A stretch of 50,157 bases of DNA from Eubacterium xylanophilum ATCC 35991 (GTDB taxonomy: Bacteria > Bacillota > Clostridia > Lachnospirales > Lachnospiraceae), in the NCBI RefSeq assembly GCF_000518685.1, contig NZ_JAEB01000027.1:1-50157 (forward strand). Direction: 5' to 3'. The notes below the pieces were generated by a model, which was not told the DNA's origin, ran no database searches, and worked only from the letters and a program-made list of their open reading frames with translations. A program made the translations under genes and the position numbers. Below, piece after piece: positions 1 through 7,765 of this stretch. Position 1 is the stretch's first letter. Each line of letters opens with the position of its first letter.

Positions 1-315
1 AAAATGCGGCGTAGTTCAAAGTATGAATAGTGACGGTGGTCGCTGTCATGATAATGCTCGATGCGAGAGTATGTGGGCAAGGTTCAAAACGGAGCTTCTC
101 TACGATAGATATGATACCAAATCTATGACTGTCAAAGAGTTAAAAACAGTTATCTGGAGGTACTTCATGTCCTATTGGAACAACCGAAGGATCTGCTCTG
201 CTAACGGAGGACTCCCTCCTGCAGCTAAACGCAGGAAATACTATGATTCACAGCCCGTTGCGGCATAGTGATAAATTTTCCCAAAGAAATCTGCCAACCA
301 ATATTGACAATTTCA
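1..315 (+). mobile_element. 3' end of an IS3-family insertion sequence
   Basis: The window opens inside an IS3-family element, of which only the end of the transposase gene and a short 3' tail are present. The boundary with the neighbouring sequence lies somewhere near 300-320, because a lysine-rich Fn3-like reading frame with no start begins there. I could not define the terminal inverted repeat without the left end, so the right edge is approximate. Confidence 0.6.
2..268 (+). CDS. IS3-family transposase (OrfB), C-terminal part
   Basis: This is the C-terminal end of a DDE transposase that cuts and joins IS3-type DNA. The frame is open to the left edge of the window, so the gene starts upstream; the first internal ATG at 23 is not a real start. 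The segment QSMNSDGGRCHDNARCESM carries the family signature (SxxGxxxDNAxxES), in which the Glu is the last residue of the DDE triad. It is followed by the usual helix with FKTEL and the terminal motif around YWNNRR. The last residues match where OrfB proteins normally end, so the visible part looks intact. Whether the whole element is functional cannot be judged from here. Confidence 0.85.
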   Translation, partial: KCGVVQSMNSDGGRCHDNARCESMWARFKTELLYDRYDTKSMTVKELKTVIWRYFMSYWNNRRICSANGGLPPAAKRRKYYDSQPVAA

Positions 316-724
316 GTTTGCCAAGGTCAAATATAAAGCCAAGAAGAAGAGTTTTGAGGTAAAGTGCACAAACTATAATTCTGCATGGCTTGTTGTTGGA
401 TACTCAACCAAAAAAGATAGAAGTGATGAAGTGAAAATCGATGTAAGCTATCCTAATAAGAAGACTAGTGCATATAAAAATATAGGTGCGAAAGAAACTA
501 AGATTAAAGTTTCGGGAGCATATAAGAAATTTAAGAAAACCTTTAAGGCTAAACAAAAATACAAGAAAAACTGGATTAAGGTGACAGTTCCTAAACTGAA
601 GTCTGGCAAGAAGTATTATGTAAGACTAAAGCAGCGAGCAACCACTTCGTTAGCGGACGATGGAGGAACAAAGGAAGATGGAGAAAGCATCTGGTTTGGC
701 CATAAGACGATTAAGGTTAAGTAG
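308..724 (+). pseudogene. Truncated Fn3-like domain of a secreted surface protein
   Basis: An open frame runs from just after a TGA at 305-307 to TAG/TAA-flanked 724, but it has no start codon with a ribosome binding site. A GTG at 431 lies mid-domain and is unlikely to be used. The translation is rich in lysine and has the pattern of the Fn3-like C-terminal modules common in Lachnospiraceae surface proteins: a KKKSFEVKC strand, GYSTKKD, and near the end LKSGKKYYVRLKQRA, which corresponds to the final strands of such modules. Because the frame begins right where the IS3 element ends, the simplest reading is that the element removed the 5' part of a larger secreted-protein gene. An IS-linked deletion is inferred. 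The remnant keeps its own terminator downstream. Confidence 0.6.
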
Positions 725-760
725 AATAATTAATATTTTGGTATTTAGCAAGTATATAAA

Positions 761-792
761 AACCTTCTGGATTTAGTTCCAGAAGGTTTTTT
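761..792. terminator. Bidirectional intrinsic terminator
   Basis: A perfect 11-bp stem (AACCTTCTGGA at 761-771 with its complement at 778-788) encloses a 6-nt loop. A T-run follows at 787-792 on the plus strand. On the minus strand the same stem is followed by TTTTTATATA. It therefore can end both the truncated gene (plus) and the yfhO-like gene (minus). Confidence 0.85.
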
Positions 793-799
793 GCGACCA

Positions 800-877
800 A
801 ACTCCGCCGTATAGAACCAACACAATACGGATGAAAACCCCAAAGTGAGAATTTCATCCGTATTTCAAGTCGGAGTT
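800..877. other. Two-tier inverted repeat after the yfhO-like gene
   Basis: A 13-bp perfect inverted repeat (AATACGGATGAAA at 824-836 with 852-864) is bracketed by a second, 7-bp one (AACTCCG at 800-806 with CGGAGTT at 871-877). The outer arm overlaps the stop codon of the minus-strand gene. There is no T-run directly after it, so it is more likely an RNA-stabilising 3' structure or a relic of an element end than a terminator. The terminator for this transcript lies further on at 761-792. Confidence 0.55.
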
Positions 878-3563
878 AGTTTAATTGTTGATAATCCGTC
901 AGATCGCACCATCCAGGAATCACATACATAATTATTATAAATGCTACAAATGCCGCAACAAGTACAACAAAAGCAATTAGACCAAGGGCGTTCATGATTT
1001 TCTCTGTCTTGTCTTCAGGTATCATCTTTTTCCTAAAGAGTATTGTGAACAATGTGACAATTATCAAGGCGATGATTGATAGAACAGCACCCACGCCTCG
1101 GCCAGGTGAACTGAAGTCAAGTCGTACTTCGCCGTTGTTATCAGTAACCGGAATGCTTATCATGCCGTCTATTGATTTCACATCAACCTTTTTCCCGTTT
1201 ACAGTGCATGTCCAACCTTCCTCATACTTGATAGGGAGGAAAAGGTTTCCTGTCTTCTTATCTTTATATGAGAAGGATAAGCCCGTGCATCCTCGTTTAA
1301 GGTCGGATACCTTTGGACTTGCATTCTTTATTACATCCATTTGTTGAAGAAAATAGTCGTAGTCCATGACGCCTAGATGGATATACTGTTGGTTTCCACC
1401 AAATGCAATTTGTGCTTTGGTATTATTAAAACATCCAAGGCAGACAAGTTTATTGCAGAAATCAGTAGGATATGTGTCGATTTCCTTGTTTGCCGAATTA
1501 GGGAATTGAACATTTTCTCCGTTGACATTGACGACTACCGGATCATTTCCCTGGTTTGTAGCATAGAAATAGAGCACTTTTCTGGATGAGGTAGCATCGA
1601 GAGTGTAGGTGTTATTTACAATATTCGATGTAACATCTGTTATAAGCGGTGTCCCAGAACCTGTAAAAGCAGAGAAAAGTGCATTTTGCGTCGTAAATAT
1701 TCCGCCACCTGCTTCCAACTTATCAACATTTATTCCCTTGACAAAAGGAAGTTCAAAATTACTTTTATAAAGTGTTATATCGGTTTTATTGGCGGCAATA
1801 TCTTCAACTGCTGTATACATATCAGAACTCATCTCATCTGCTGACATATAATATTTTGTATTGAAGAGTGCATCAGTAAATGCTGTTCCACCGGTATCTA
1901 CAAGTTGGGTCCAGTTTGTTGAATATCCCAGACTTGCAAATGTCGGTTGAATAGTCTCGCTGATTACATGCCAATAATTGGATATGGACTCCGTGCCGGT
2001 TACAAGAGAGTGCTCCAGCAAGTCAACCTGATAATCGACATTTTTTATTCTTTCGAAATCTTTGATATCTGTTTTCATGTGTTTTCCAACGGCATTAGTA
2101 TTTTTTAGGTGGATTGGATTGAAGTATTCGTAGGTGTCCTTGTTCAATGCATATGAGACAATTGTAGTAAAGCATAACTGCGCACAAAGCACGACATATG
2201 CTGCCTTTCTAAATTTCTTTATAAACAGAATAATCAAGAAAACTACAAGTGTAGAAAGTTCGACGATCATCAAAATTCCACCGTCACCCTTTTCTACATA
2301 AGTAGAGCTTTCTGTATATTTATTATAAATATTCTTAAAAACGAATGCACCGATAATGATGCATGCACCTCCGATGACACCCCAAGGAAGATCCTTTTTC
2401 TTGAAGAAACTTCCAAAGTCTTCACGGTCTCTGGAGAGAGCGACAGCACCATCAATTAATGCAAATGATACAGCAAAGACAAATCTTACAGGCCACATGG
2501 CTCTACTTCCGCCGTGCCACAAAAGCTCTGTGGCGGATATGAGAACGGAAAGAATCATGAGAATGACAACTAGGAGAACATCTTTGTGTTTATTGATGAT
2601 TCGCAGAATATTTTTCTTGCTTGTAATAAGGAAATAAGCAATGGCGGCGAGGGGGAGAGATGTGTTGACTACAAGTCTTGTGAGAGTCAACTTGTTGCCC
2701 TCGTCCCACTTGGAGCCAAGGACTGCTTTATATATTTCCATAAATGTTCCGGAATTGGTTCGCGGAGTATTTTGGATGCAAAGTAGTGCTGGAATTGTGA
2801 AAACTGCGCTTAGCATCAAGGCGAATATTACACTGAGGCCGATGCGGATAGAGGCAGCTTTTTTGGTGGAAAAGTCATATTTTCCAAGAACAATCTTGCT
2901 GGCAGAGGCCAAGAATACGAAGACGAGGGTGATGCATCCCATGTATACGTTTATGGCCATTGACAACGCGAGAGCAAGAGTGAAGAATAGCGATTTCTTT
3001 TCCTTTATTATCTTGTCCACACCGATCATGATGAGTGGAAGCATGAATGCAGCGTCCATAACCATAATGATTTGGAAGTGAACAAGTGATGCTGCACCAA
3101 AGGCATAGCAAATGGCACCGAGAACGCGGATGCTACTTTTGGCACCGGTTCTCTTAATATAGTAGTACATTGCAAAGGCAATGCTAATCATTTTTAATAT
3201 GATGAGAATATTGACAAAATTACAAATATTATACTTTGGCGTGAGATAGAGGAACAGGTTCAAGGGACTTAGAAGTGCTCCAAGACTTGCTGCACCGGAT
3301 ATGTTCATGCCGAAACCGGTATTCCATGTGAAGAACGGGCTGGCTTTGAAATGCAAAACATCCCATACGTAGTACATTCCTGCGGGAATTGTCTGTTGAG
3401 TCATGTCTCCGCGAGATATGGTCTCCTTGCCGAAGGGATAAATGCCATAGACCGCATAGACGCTTAGGACTACCAAAGCGATGAAAGCGGCTATAATTGC
3501 TAGATCGACCGGTGATTCGCCGTAGATAAACCTTTGTATTCTCTTTGTTAACTTGTCTTTCAT
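876..3563 (-). CDS. YfhO-family multi-pass membrane protein (putative GT-C glycosyltransferase)
   Basis: This 895-residue protein belongs to the bacterial YfhO membrane family, which has the GT-C topology. In Bacillus subtilis YfhO works with an undecaprenyl-phosphate-sugar synthase to decorate lipoteichoic acid; the substrate here is unknown. The first TM helix spans about residues 19-41. It is followed by a large first extracytoplasmic loop with the SRGDMTQQ segment typical of the family (acidic residue as probable catalytic base), then about a dozen hydrophobic segments to residue 480, a roughly 330-residue extracytoplasmic beta-rich domain, and two C-terminal TM helices near 825-890. The start codon is the first ATG of the frame. 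The gene is transcribed away from the sulfate operon, from its own consensus promoter, and may share the central LacI-type operator. Confidence 0.85.
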   Translation of the reverse strand: MKDKLTKRIQRFIYGESPVDLAIIAAFIALVVLSVYAVYGIYPFGKETISRGDMTQQTIPAGMYYVWDVLHFKASPFFTWNTGFGMNISGAASLGALLSPLNLFLYLTPKYNICNFVNILIILKMISIAFAMYYYIKRTGAKSSIRVLGAICYAFGAASLVHFQIIMVMDAAFMLPLIMIGVDKIIKEKKSLFFTLALALSMAINVYMGCITLVFVFLASASKIVLGKYDFSTKKAASIRIGLSVIFALMLSAVFTIPALLCIQNTPRTNSGTFMEIYKAVLGSKWDEGNKLTLTRLVVNTSLPLAAIAYFLITSKKNILRIINKHKDVLLVVILMILSVLISATELLWHGGSRAMWPVRFVFAVSFALIDGAVALSRDREDFGSFFKKKDLPWGVIGGACIIIGAFVFKNIYNKYTESSTYVEKGDGGILMIVELSTLVVFLIILFIKKFRKAAYVVLCAQLCFTTIVSYALNKDTYEYFNPIHLKNTNAVGKHMKTDIKDFERIKNVDYQVDLLEHSLVTGTESISNYWHVISETIQPTFASLGYSTNWTQLVDTGGTAFTDALFNTKYYMSADEMSSDMYTAVEDIAANKTDITLYKSNFELPFVKGINVDKLEAGGGIFTTQNALFSAFTGSGTPLITDVTSNIVNNTYTLDATSSRKVLYFYATNQGNDPVVVNVNGENVQFPNSANKEIDTYPTDFCNKLVCLGCFNNTKAQIAFGGNQQYIHLGVMDYDYFLQQMDVIKNASPKVSDLKRGCTGLSFSYKDKKTGNLFLPIKYEEGWTCTVNGKKVDVKSIDGMISIPVTDNNGEVRLDFSSPGRGVGAVLSIIALIIVTLFTILFRKKMIPEDKTEKIMNALGLIAFVVLVAAFVAFIIIMYVIPGWCDLTDYQQLN

Positions 3564-3609
3564 TTATACTCTCCTTGAATCATTGATTTCGTGTAAAACA
3601 CTAAAGAAA

Positions 3610-3638
3610 ATTATACTATATATAAGATGTAATGTCAA
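3610..3638 (-). promoter_or_regulatory. Consensus sigma-A promoter for the yfhO-like gene
   Basis: On the minus strand a perfect TTGACA (3638-3633) and a perfect TATAAT (3615-3610) are separated by exactly 17 bp. The transcript would start about 40 bases before the ATG at 3563. The operator at 3650-3663 ends 11 bp upstream of the -35 box. Confidence 0.8.
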
Positions 3639-3649
3639 AAAACCAAGCG

Positions 3650-3663
3650 TGAAAACGTTTGCA
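3650..3663. promoter_or_regulatory. LacI/cre-type operator O1
   Basis: The 14-mer TGAAAACGTTTGCA fits the LacI-family/CcpA cre pattern (TGNAANCGNWNNCA) with the central CG. It sits exactly midway between the two divergent -35 boxes, with 11 bp free on each side. An identical copy is found at 3750. The likely binder is the LacI-family protein encoded at 7766 (inference); CcpA is the alternative. Confidence 0.75.
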
Positions 3664-3674
3664 CAAAAAAGCTG

Positions 3675-3703
3675 TTGACAATTGTAGAACAATCCCTTAT
3701 AAT
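3675..3703 (+). promoter_or_regulatory. Consensus sigma-A promoter of the sulfate transport operon
   Basis: A perfect TTGACA (3675-3680) and a perfect TATAAT (3698-3703) are spaced by 17 bp. Such a strong core promoter usually needs tight repression, which fits the flanking operators at 3650 and 3750. Confidence 0.85.
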
Positions 3704-3749
3704 ACCTATTGGAAATACAAAAGTATGTATTTTACGCATATATATTAGA

Positions 3750-3763
3750 TGAAAACGTTTGCA
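3750..3763. promoter_or_regulatory. LacI/cre-type operator O2
   Basis: This is an identical copy of the 14-mer at 3650, exactly 100 bp downstream of it. It lies about 40 bp after the expected transcription start and just before the GGAGGG ribosome binding site (3771-3776). A bound repressor here would act as a roadblock or form a loop with the first site. Confidence 0.75.
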
Positions 3764-3782
3764 AACATATGGAGGGTAAAAA

Positions 3783-4826
3783 ATGTTTAACTTAAAACAG
3801 ATGAAGCGAATCGGTGCGATGATTCTCGTTGGAACTCTTGCTGTCGGAAGCATGACAGCGTGTGGTAAGAGTGGAGAAGAGAAGAAGGCTGCAGATGGAA
3901 AGGTGAGGATCACTAATGTTTCCTATGATCCTACAAGAGAGTTGTACCAGGAGTACAACAAGAAGTTTGCAGAGTATTATAAGAAGGAAAAGGGCAAAGA
4001 TGTTGAGATTGTTCAGTCTCACGGTGGTTCAGGAGGACAGGCTCGTTCAGTTGTTGAGGGAGCTGAGGCAGATGTAGTAACACTTGCACTTGCACATGAT
4101 ATCACGCTTGTGGAGCAGGCTGGATTGATTGAGCCGGGTTGGCTTGGGGAGTTCGATAAGAATTCATCACCATATACATCCACAATTGTTTTCCTTGTAA
4201 GAAAGGGAAATGCCAAGGGAATCAAAGACTGGGATGATCTTATCAAAGATGGTGTACAGATTATCACTCCGGACCCTAAGAGCAGTGGTGGCGCATGCTG
4301 GAACTTCCTTGCTGCTTGGCAGTTCGCCAAGGAGAAGTTTGGCGGAGACGAGGCAAAGATTAAGGATTTCGTCAAGAAGATATATGACAATGTAACTGTT
4401 ATGGATTCAGGTGCCAGAGGCTCAACAACAACATTCGTTGAAAATGGTCAGGGAGATGTTCTTCTCGCATGGGAGAACGAGGCGATTGCAACTGTCAAGG
4501 AATATCCTAATGACTATGAGATTATCTCTCCAAGTATCAGTATTCTCGCTCAGCCAAGTGTGGCAATTGTGGATGAGAATGCCAAGAAGGATGGTGTGAC
4601 AGAAGTTGCCAAGGATTATCTCAACTATCTCTATACAGATGATGCACAGAAGATAATTGGAGATAATGGCTATCGTCCATCCAACGAAGAGATCCTCAAG
4701 AACTACAAGGATGTATTTAACCTTGACATGAAATTATGTACAATCGATGATTTTGGCGGTTGGGACAAAGCATATGAGACTTTCTTCCAGGATGGAAAAA
4801 TCTTTGATGAGATTCACAGTAAGTAA
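3783..4826 (+). CDS. sbp: Sulfate/thiosulfate ABC transporter substrate-binding lipoprotein
   Basis: This lipid-anchored extracellular protein captures sulfate (or thiosulfate) for the CysTWA importer. The signal peptide ends in a lipobox (SMTAC), with the modified Cys at residue 27. The mature part shows the family's anion-binding landmarks in order: NVSYDPTRELYQEYN, QSHGGSGGQARSVVEG, EADVVTLALAHDI, NSSPYTSTIVFLVRKGN and ITPDPKSSGGACWNFLAAW. The length of 347 residues is normal. It starts at an ATG seven bases after GGAGGG and is the first gene of the operon, directly behind two LacI-type operators. A hairpin follows it. Thiosulfate and sulfate binders of this family cannot be told apart by eye. 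Confidence 0.92.
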   Translation: MFNLKQMKRIGAMILVGTLAVGSMTACGKSGEEKKAADGKVRITNVSYDPTRELYQEYNKKFAEYYKKEKGKDVEIVQSHGGSGGQARSVVEGAEADVVTLALAHDITLVEQAGLIEPGWLGEFDKNSSPYTSTIVFLVRKGNAKGIKDWDDLIKDGVQIITPDPKSSGGACWNFLAAWQFAKEKFGGDEAKIKDFVKKIYDNVTVMDSGARGSTTTFVENGQGDVLLAWENEAIATVKEYPNDYEIISPSISILAQPSVAIVDENAKKDGVTEVAKDYLNYLYTDDAQKIIGDNGYRPSNEEILKNYKDVFNLDMKLCTIDDFGGWDKAYETFFQDGKIFDEIHSK

Positions 4827-4833
4827 CTAATAT

Positions 4834-4864
4834 ATCTGCAGGCCTATGAAAATGGTCTGCAGAT
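4834..4864 (+). other. Intercistronic hairpin between sbp and cysT
   Basis: An 11-bp stem (ATCTGCAGGCC at 4834-4844 with 4854-4864, one G-U pair) closes a 9-nt loop. Only three further T residues follow, so it is a weak terminator at most. Such hairpins often protect the abundant binding-protein mRNA and reduce read-through to the permease genes. Confidence 0.65.
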
Positions 4865-4904
4865 TTTGTGCGTTTAAAATAAGCATTACAGAGGTGCAAA
4901 AAAA

Positions 4905-5753
4905 TTGAGTAAAAAGATTAAGAAGTACAGTGGAAAACGTGTAATTCCCGGATTTGGCTTGACACTTGGAATCACTATCGCCATGTTGTCAATTTTGATA
5001 ATAATCCCCCTTGGGTCGGTGCTTGCCAATGCATTTAAAACTACGCCTGGGGAGTTTTGGGAGACAGTTTCCACTCCCGCAGTTTTAAGCGCTTTTGGCG
5101 TGAGTATTCTATATGCGTTTATCGCAGCGGTTATTAATTGCATATTCGGACTCATAACTGCATGGGTTTTGGTTAGATATGATTTTCCGGGGAAGAGGAT
5201 TCTCGATGGCCTTATTGAGCTTCCTTTTGCTCTTCCTACAGCAGTTGCGGGAATCACTTTGTCAAAGCTCTACTCAACAACGGGAGAGTTTGGTGAGCCT
5301 TTGGCTAAGTTTGGAATCAAGGTGAGCTATACTCAGCTTGGATTGCTTGTTGCACTTATCTTTATCGGAATACCTTTTGTAGTCAGAGCTATTCAGCCGG
5401 TGCTTGAGAAGTTTGATGGGCAGTTTGAGGAAGCTTCATATATATTGGGAGCCAGTCCTGTCAGAACATTTTGCAAAGTCATCCTTCCGGAGCTCAGACC
5501 TGCACTACTCACGGGATTTGGACTTGCTTTTGCCAGGGGAATCGGAGAGTATGGAAGTGTTATTTATATCTCAGGTAACAGCGAAAAAGACCACACACAG
5601 GTGGTATCTTATATAATCATGCAGAAGCTTAATTATCTTGATTATAAAGGGGCTACAAGTGTGGCATTGGTACTTTTGATTATATCTTTTATCCTGCTTT
5701 TACTTATCAATATCATACAGGTGAAACAGGCTAGAAGAACCAATAATTGTTAG
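4905..5753 (+). CDS. cysT: Sulfate ABC transporter permease CysT
   Basis: This is one of the two channel-forming subunits of the sulfate importer. It has six membrane segments, the first at about residues 17-42. The ATPase-contact loop EASYILGASPVRTFCKV (EAA motif) lies near residue 180, and the conserved segments ELPFALPTAVAGITL and GEYGSVIYISGN are typical of CysT/CysU. The start is a TTG at 4905, preceded by GAGGTG at 4891-4896; no ATG fits. The 282 residues match the family length. Its stop codon lies within the ribosome binding site of cysW, so translation of the two is probably coupled. Confidence 0.92.
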   Translation: MSKKIKKYSGKRVIPGFGLTLGITIAMLSILIIIPLGSVLANAFKTTPGEFWETVSTPAVLSAFGVSILYAFIAAVINCIFGLITAWVLVRYDFPGKRILDGLIELPFALPTAVAGITLSKLYSTTGEFGEPLAKFGIKVSYTQLGLLVALIFIGIPFVVRAIQPVLEKFDGQFEEASYILGASPVRTFCKVILPELRPALLTGFGLAFARGIGEYGSVIYISGNSEKDHTQVVSYIIMQKLNYLDYKGATSVALVLLIISFILLLLINIIQVKQARRTNNC

Positions 5754-5763
5754 GAGGATGATC

Positions 5764-6627
5764 ATGAAAAAAACAGGTGAAAATAAGGCCACAAAGGTCA
5801 TCTTAATAACTATAACAGTTGTATTTATATGTCTTATGTTGGTTGTTCCACTGATATCCGTTATCAGAAATTCGCTTAAGGAAGGATTTGATTTTTACTT
5901 TGAGTCCATCACAACAGACTACGTGATTTCAGCCCTTGTGGTCACATTAATAGCGACTGTAATCACTGTTTTTGTCAATACTGCTTTTGGTCTCATAGCG
6001 TCCTGGGCATTGACTAAATTCTCATTTAAGGGCAAGCAATTCCTGGCGACACTTATTGATATTCCATTTTCAGTATCGCCGGTAATAGCAGGATTGTCAT
6101 ACATTATGACCTTCGGAAGAATGGGATGGGCAGCCCCTATAATAGACTCAATTAATGAGACTTTTGGAACGGATATTAAGATTGTATTTGCCTTACCGGG
6201 CGTGGTGTTGGCAACTATATTCGTAACGTTTCCATTTGTTTCCAGGGAGTTGATACCTGTGCTAAATGCTCAGGGAACAGATGAAGAGGAAGCAGCTGCT
6301 CTCATGGGAGCAAAGGGCTTTACCATATTTAGGAAGATTACTTTCCCACACATAAAGTGGGCACTTATCTATGGAATTATTCTCTGTGCAGCAAGGGCGC
6401 TGGGTGAGTTTGGTGCGGTAAATGCACTCTCAAAGACTAGGGGAGTAACCTTTACACTTCCTCTGGAAATCGATGCCCTTTATCTTGCGGGATCTACAGA
6501 GGCTATTACGGCGTCGTTTGCAGTTTCGTCGATTCTTGTGATTATTGCAGTAGTTGTATTGATTCTTCGGAACATTTTCGAGTATCGTGCCAAGAAAAAT
6601 ATGGAGATAGAAAGCGAAGAAAGGTGA
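5764..6627 (+). CDS. cysW: Sulfate ABC transporter permease CysW
   Basis: This is the second permease subunit, homologous to CysT. It has six TM helices, the DIPFSVSPVIAGLSY segment and an EAA loop beginning EEEAAALMGAKGFTIFRKI. GEFGAVNALSKTRG corresponds to the GEYGS region of CysT. I chose the ATG at 5764 over the one at 5758. The AGGAGG (5752-5757) touches the first ATG but is six bases from the second, which is the normal distance. The gene overlaps the end of cysT through this ribosome binding site, and cysA follows after four bases. Confidence 0.9.
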   Translation: MKKTGENKATKVILITITVVFICLMLVVPLISVIRNSLKEGFDFYFESITTDYVISALVVTLIATVITVFVNTAFGLIASWALTKFSFKGKQFLATLIDIPFSVSPVIAGLSYIMTFGRMGWAAPIIDSINETFGTDIKIVFALPGVVLATIFVTFPFVSRELIPVLNAQGTDEEEAAALMGAKGFTIFRKITFPHIKWALIYGIILCAARALGEFGAVNALSKTRGVTFTLPLEIDALYLAGSTEAITASFAVSSILVIIAVVVLILRNIFEYRAKKNMEIESEER

Positions 6628-6631
6628 TATT

Positions 6632-7741
6632 ATGTATATAGAGTTAAAGAATATTAATAAGACTTTTGGGGATTTTAAGGCCTCGGATAATGTGAGTTTT
6701 GGAATAGAAAAGGGGAGTCTTGTGGCACTTCTCGGTCCCAGCGGAAGTGGAAAAACGACCATTCTCAGGATGATTGCGGGGCTTGAGACGCCTGATTCAG
6801 GTGATATTATCATCAACGGCGATCGAGTTAACGATGTATCGCCTTCAGATAGGGGAATCGGGTTTGTTTTCCAGAGCTATGCCTTATTCAGATATATGAC
6901 TGTTTATCAGAATATCGCCTTTGGTCTTGAAATCAAGAAGATGCCTAAAAAGCAAATTAGGGAGCGCGTGGACGAACTTCTCGAACTCACCGGTTTGAAG
7001 GGTATGGAGAAGAGATATCCCAACCAACTTTCCGGTGGACAGCGACAGAGAGTGGCATTTGCCAGGGCGCTGGCGCCAAATCCCAAGGTTCTTTTGTTAG
7101 ACGAGCCGTTTGCTGCTATCGATGCAAAGGTTAGGCAGGAACTTCGAAGTTGGCTTCGAGAGATGATTTACAAGGTTGGAATTACAAGTATATTTGTGAC
7201 ACACGATCAGGACGAGGCTGTGGAAGTGGCTGACCAGATTATTGTCACCAATAGGGGAAGAGTAGAGCAGATTGGCAGTCCGAAGAAGATTTACAAAACG
7301 CCAGAAACTCCGTTTGTGTCGGAGTTTATCGGGCAGTCTACATTTGTAGAAGATTACTATAAGCTTCACGGCTTTGAGAAGGGAGATTATAAGGGTGCCA
7401 TTATTAGGCCGGAGTTTGTTGAGGCATTTAAGACAGATAATGAGCGCTTCAAGGATGTGATAGGATGCTCTGAAGAAGGTGTAATTACAGACATTATGTT
7501 CCGTGGAAATAGCCTTGAAATAAGGCTCAATGTCAACGGAATTATCCTCACAACCCACAGATCTCTCGAAAGAAGACCTGTGGAAATAGGCGAAAAGATG
7601 CGGGTAATTATCTATAGAATGTTTGCAATTACTGAAGACAAAGCGTATCTATTAGAGAACAAGGAACTCATCGAAAATGACGTTCATAACGTTCATCTTG
7701 AGTCATATCTATACAGTACTGACGGGTATTTTGTGGTATAA
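6632..7741 (+). CDS. cysA: Sulfate ABC transporter ATP-binding protein CysA
   Basis: This cytoplasmic ATPase powers the CysTW permease. Walker A is GPSGSGKTT (residues 35-43), the Q-loop VFQSYALF is near 80, the signature LSGGQRQRVA is at 133-142, Walker B VLLLDEP is at 153-159, and the switch His is 191 (FVTHDQDEA). The C-terminal part after residue 230 is a TOBE-type regulatory domain (IIRPEFVEAF, VGEKMRV-like end). At 369 residues it has the family's normal length. It starts four bases after cysW ends. The LacI-family gene follows 24 bases downstream in the same operon. Confidence 0.93.
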   Translation: MYIELKNINKTFGDFKASDNVSFGIEKGSLVALLGPSGSGKTTILRMIAGLETPDSGDIIINGDRVNDVSPSDRGIGFVFQSYALFRYMTVYQNIAFGLEIKKMPKKQIRERVDELLELTGLKGMEKRYPNQLSGGQRQRVAFARALAPNPKVLLLDEPFAAIDAKVRQELRSWLREMIYKVGITSIFVTHDQDEAVEVADQIIVTNRGRVEQIGSPKKIYKTPETPFVSEFIGQSTFVEDYYKLHGFEKGDYKGAIIRPEFVEAFKTDNERFKDVIGCSEEGVITDIMFRGNSLEIRLNVNGIILTTHRSLERRPVEIGEKMRVIIYRMFAITEDKAYLLENKELIENDVHNVHLESYLYSTDGYFVV

Positions 7742-7765
7742 AATCTCGTGGATTAGGAGGAGTTT

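Noticed and set aside
800-877. The 13-bp inverted repeat as terminator of the yfhO-like gene
   Set aside because: No T-run follows on the minus strand; the better terminator is at 761-792.
2641-3081. 146-codon plus-strand frame opposite the yfhO-like gene
   Set aside because: It is antisense to conserved TM-coding sequence, lacks a ribosome binding site and has no recognisable domain.
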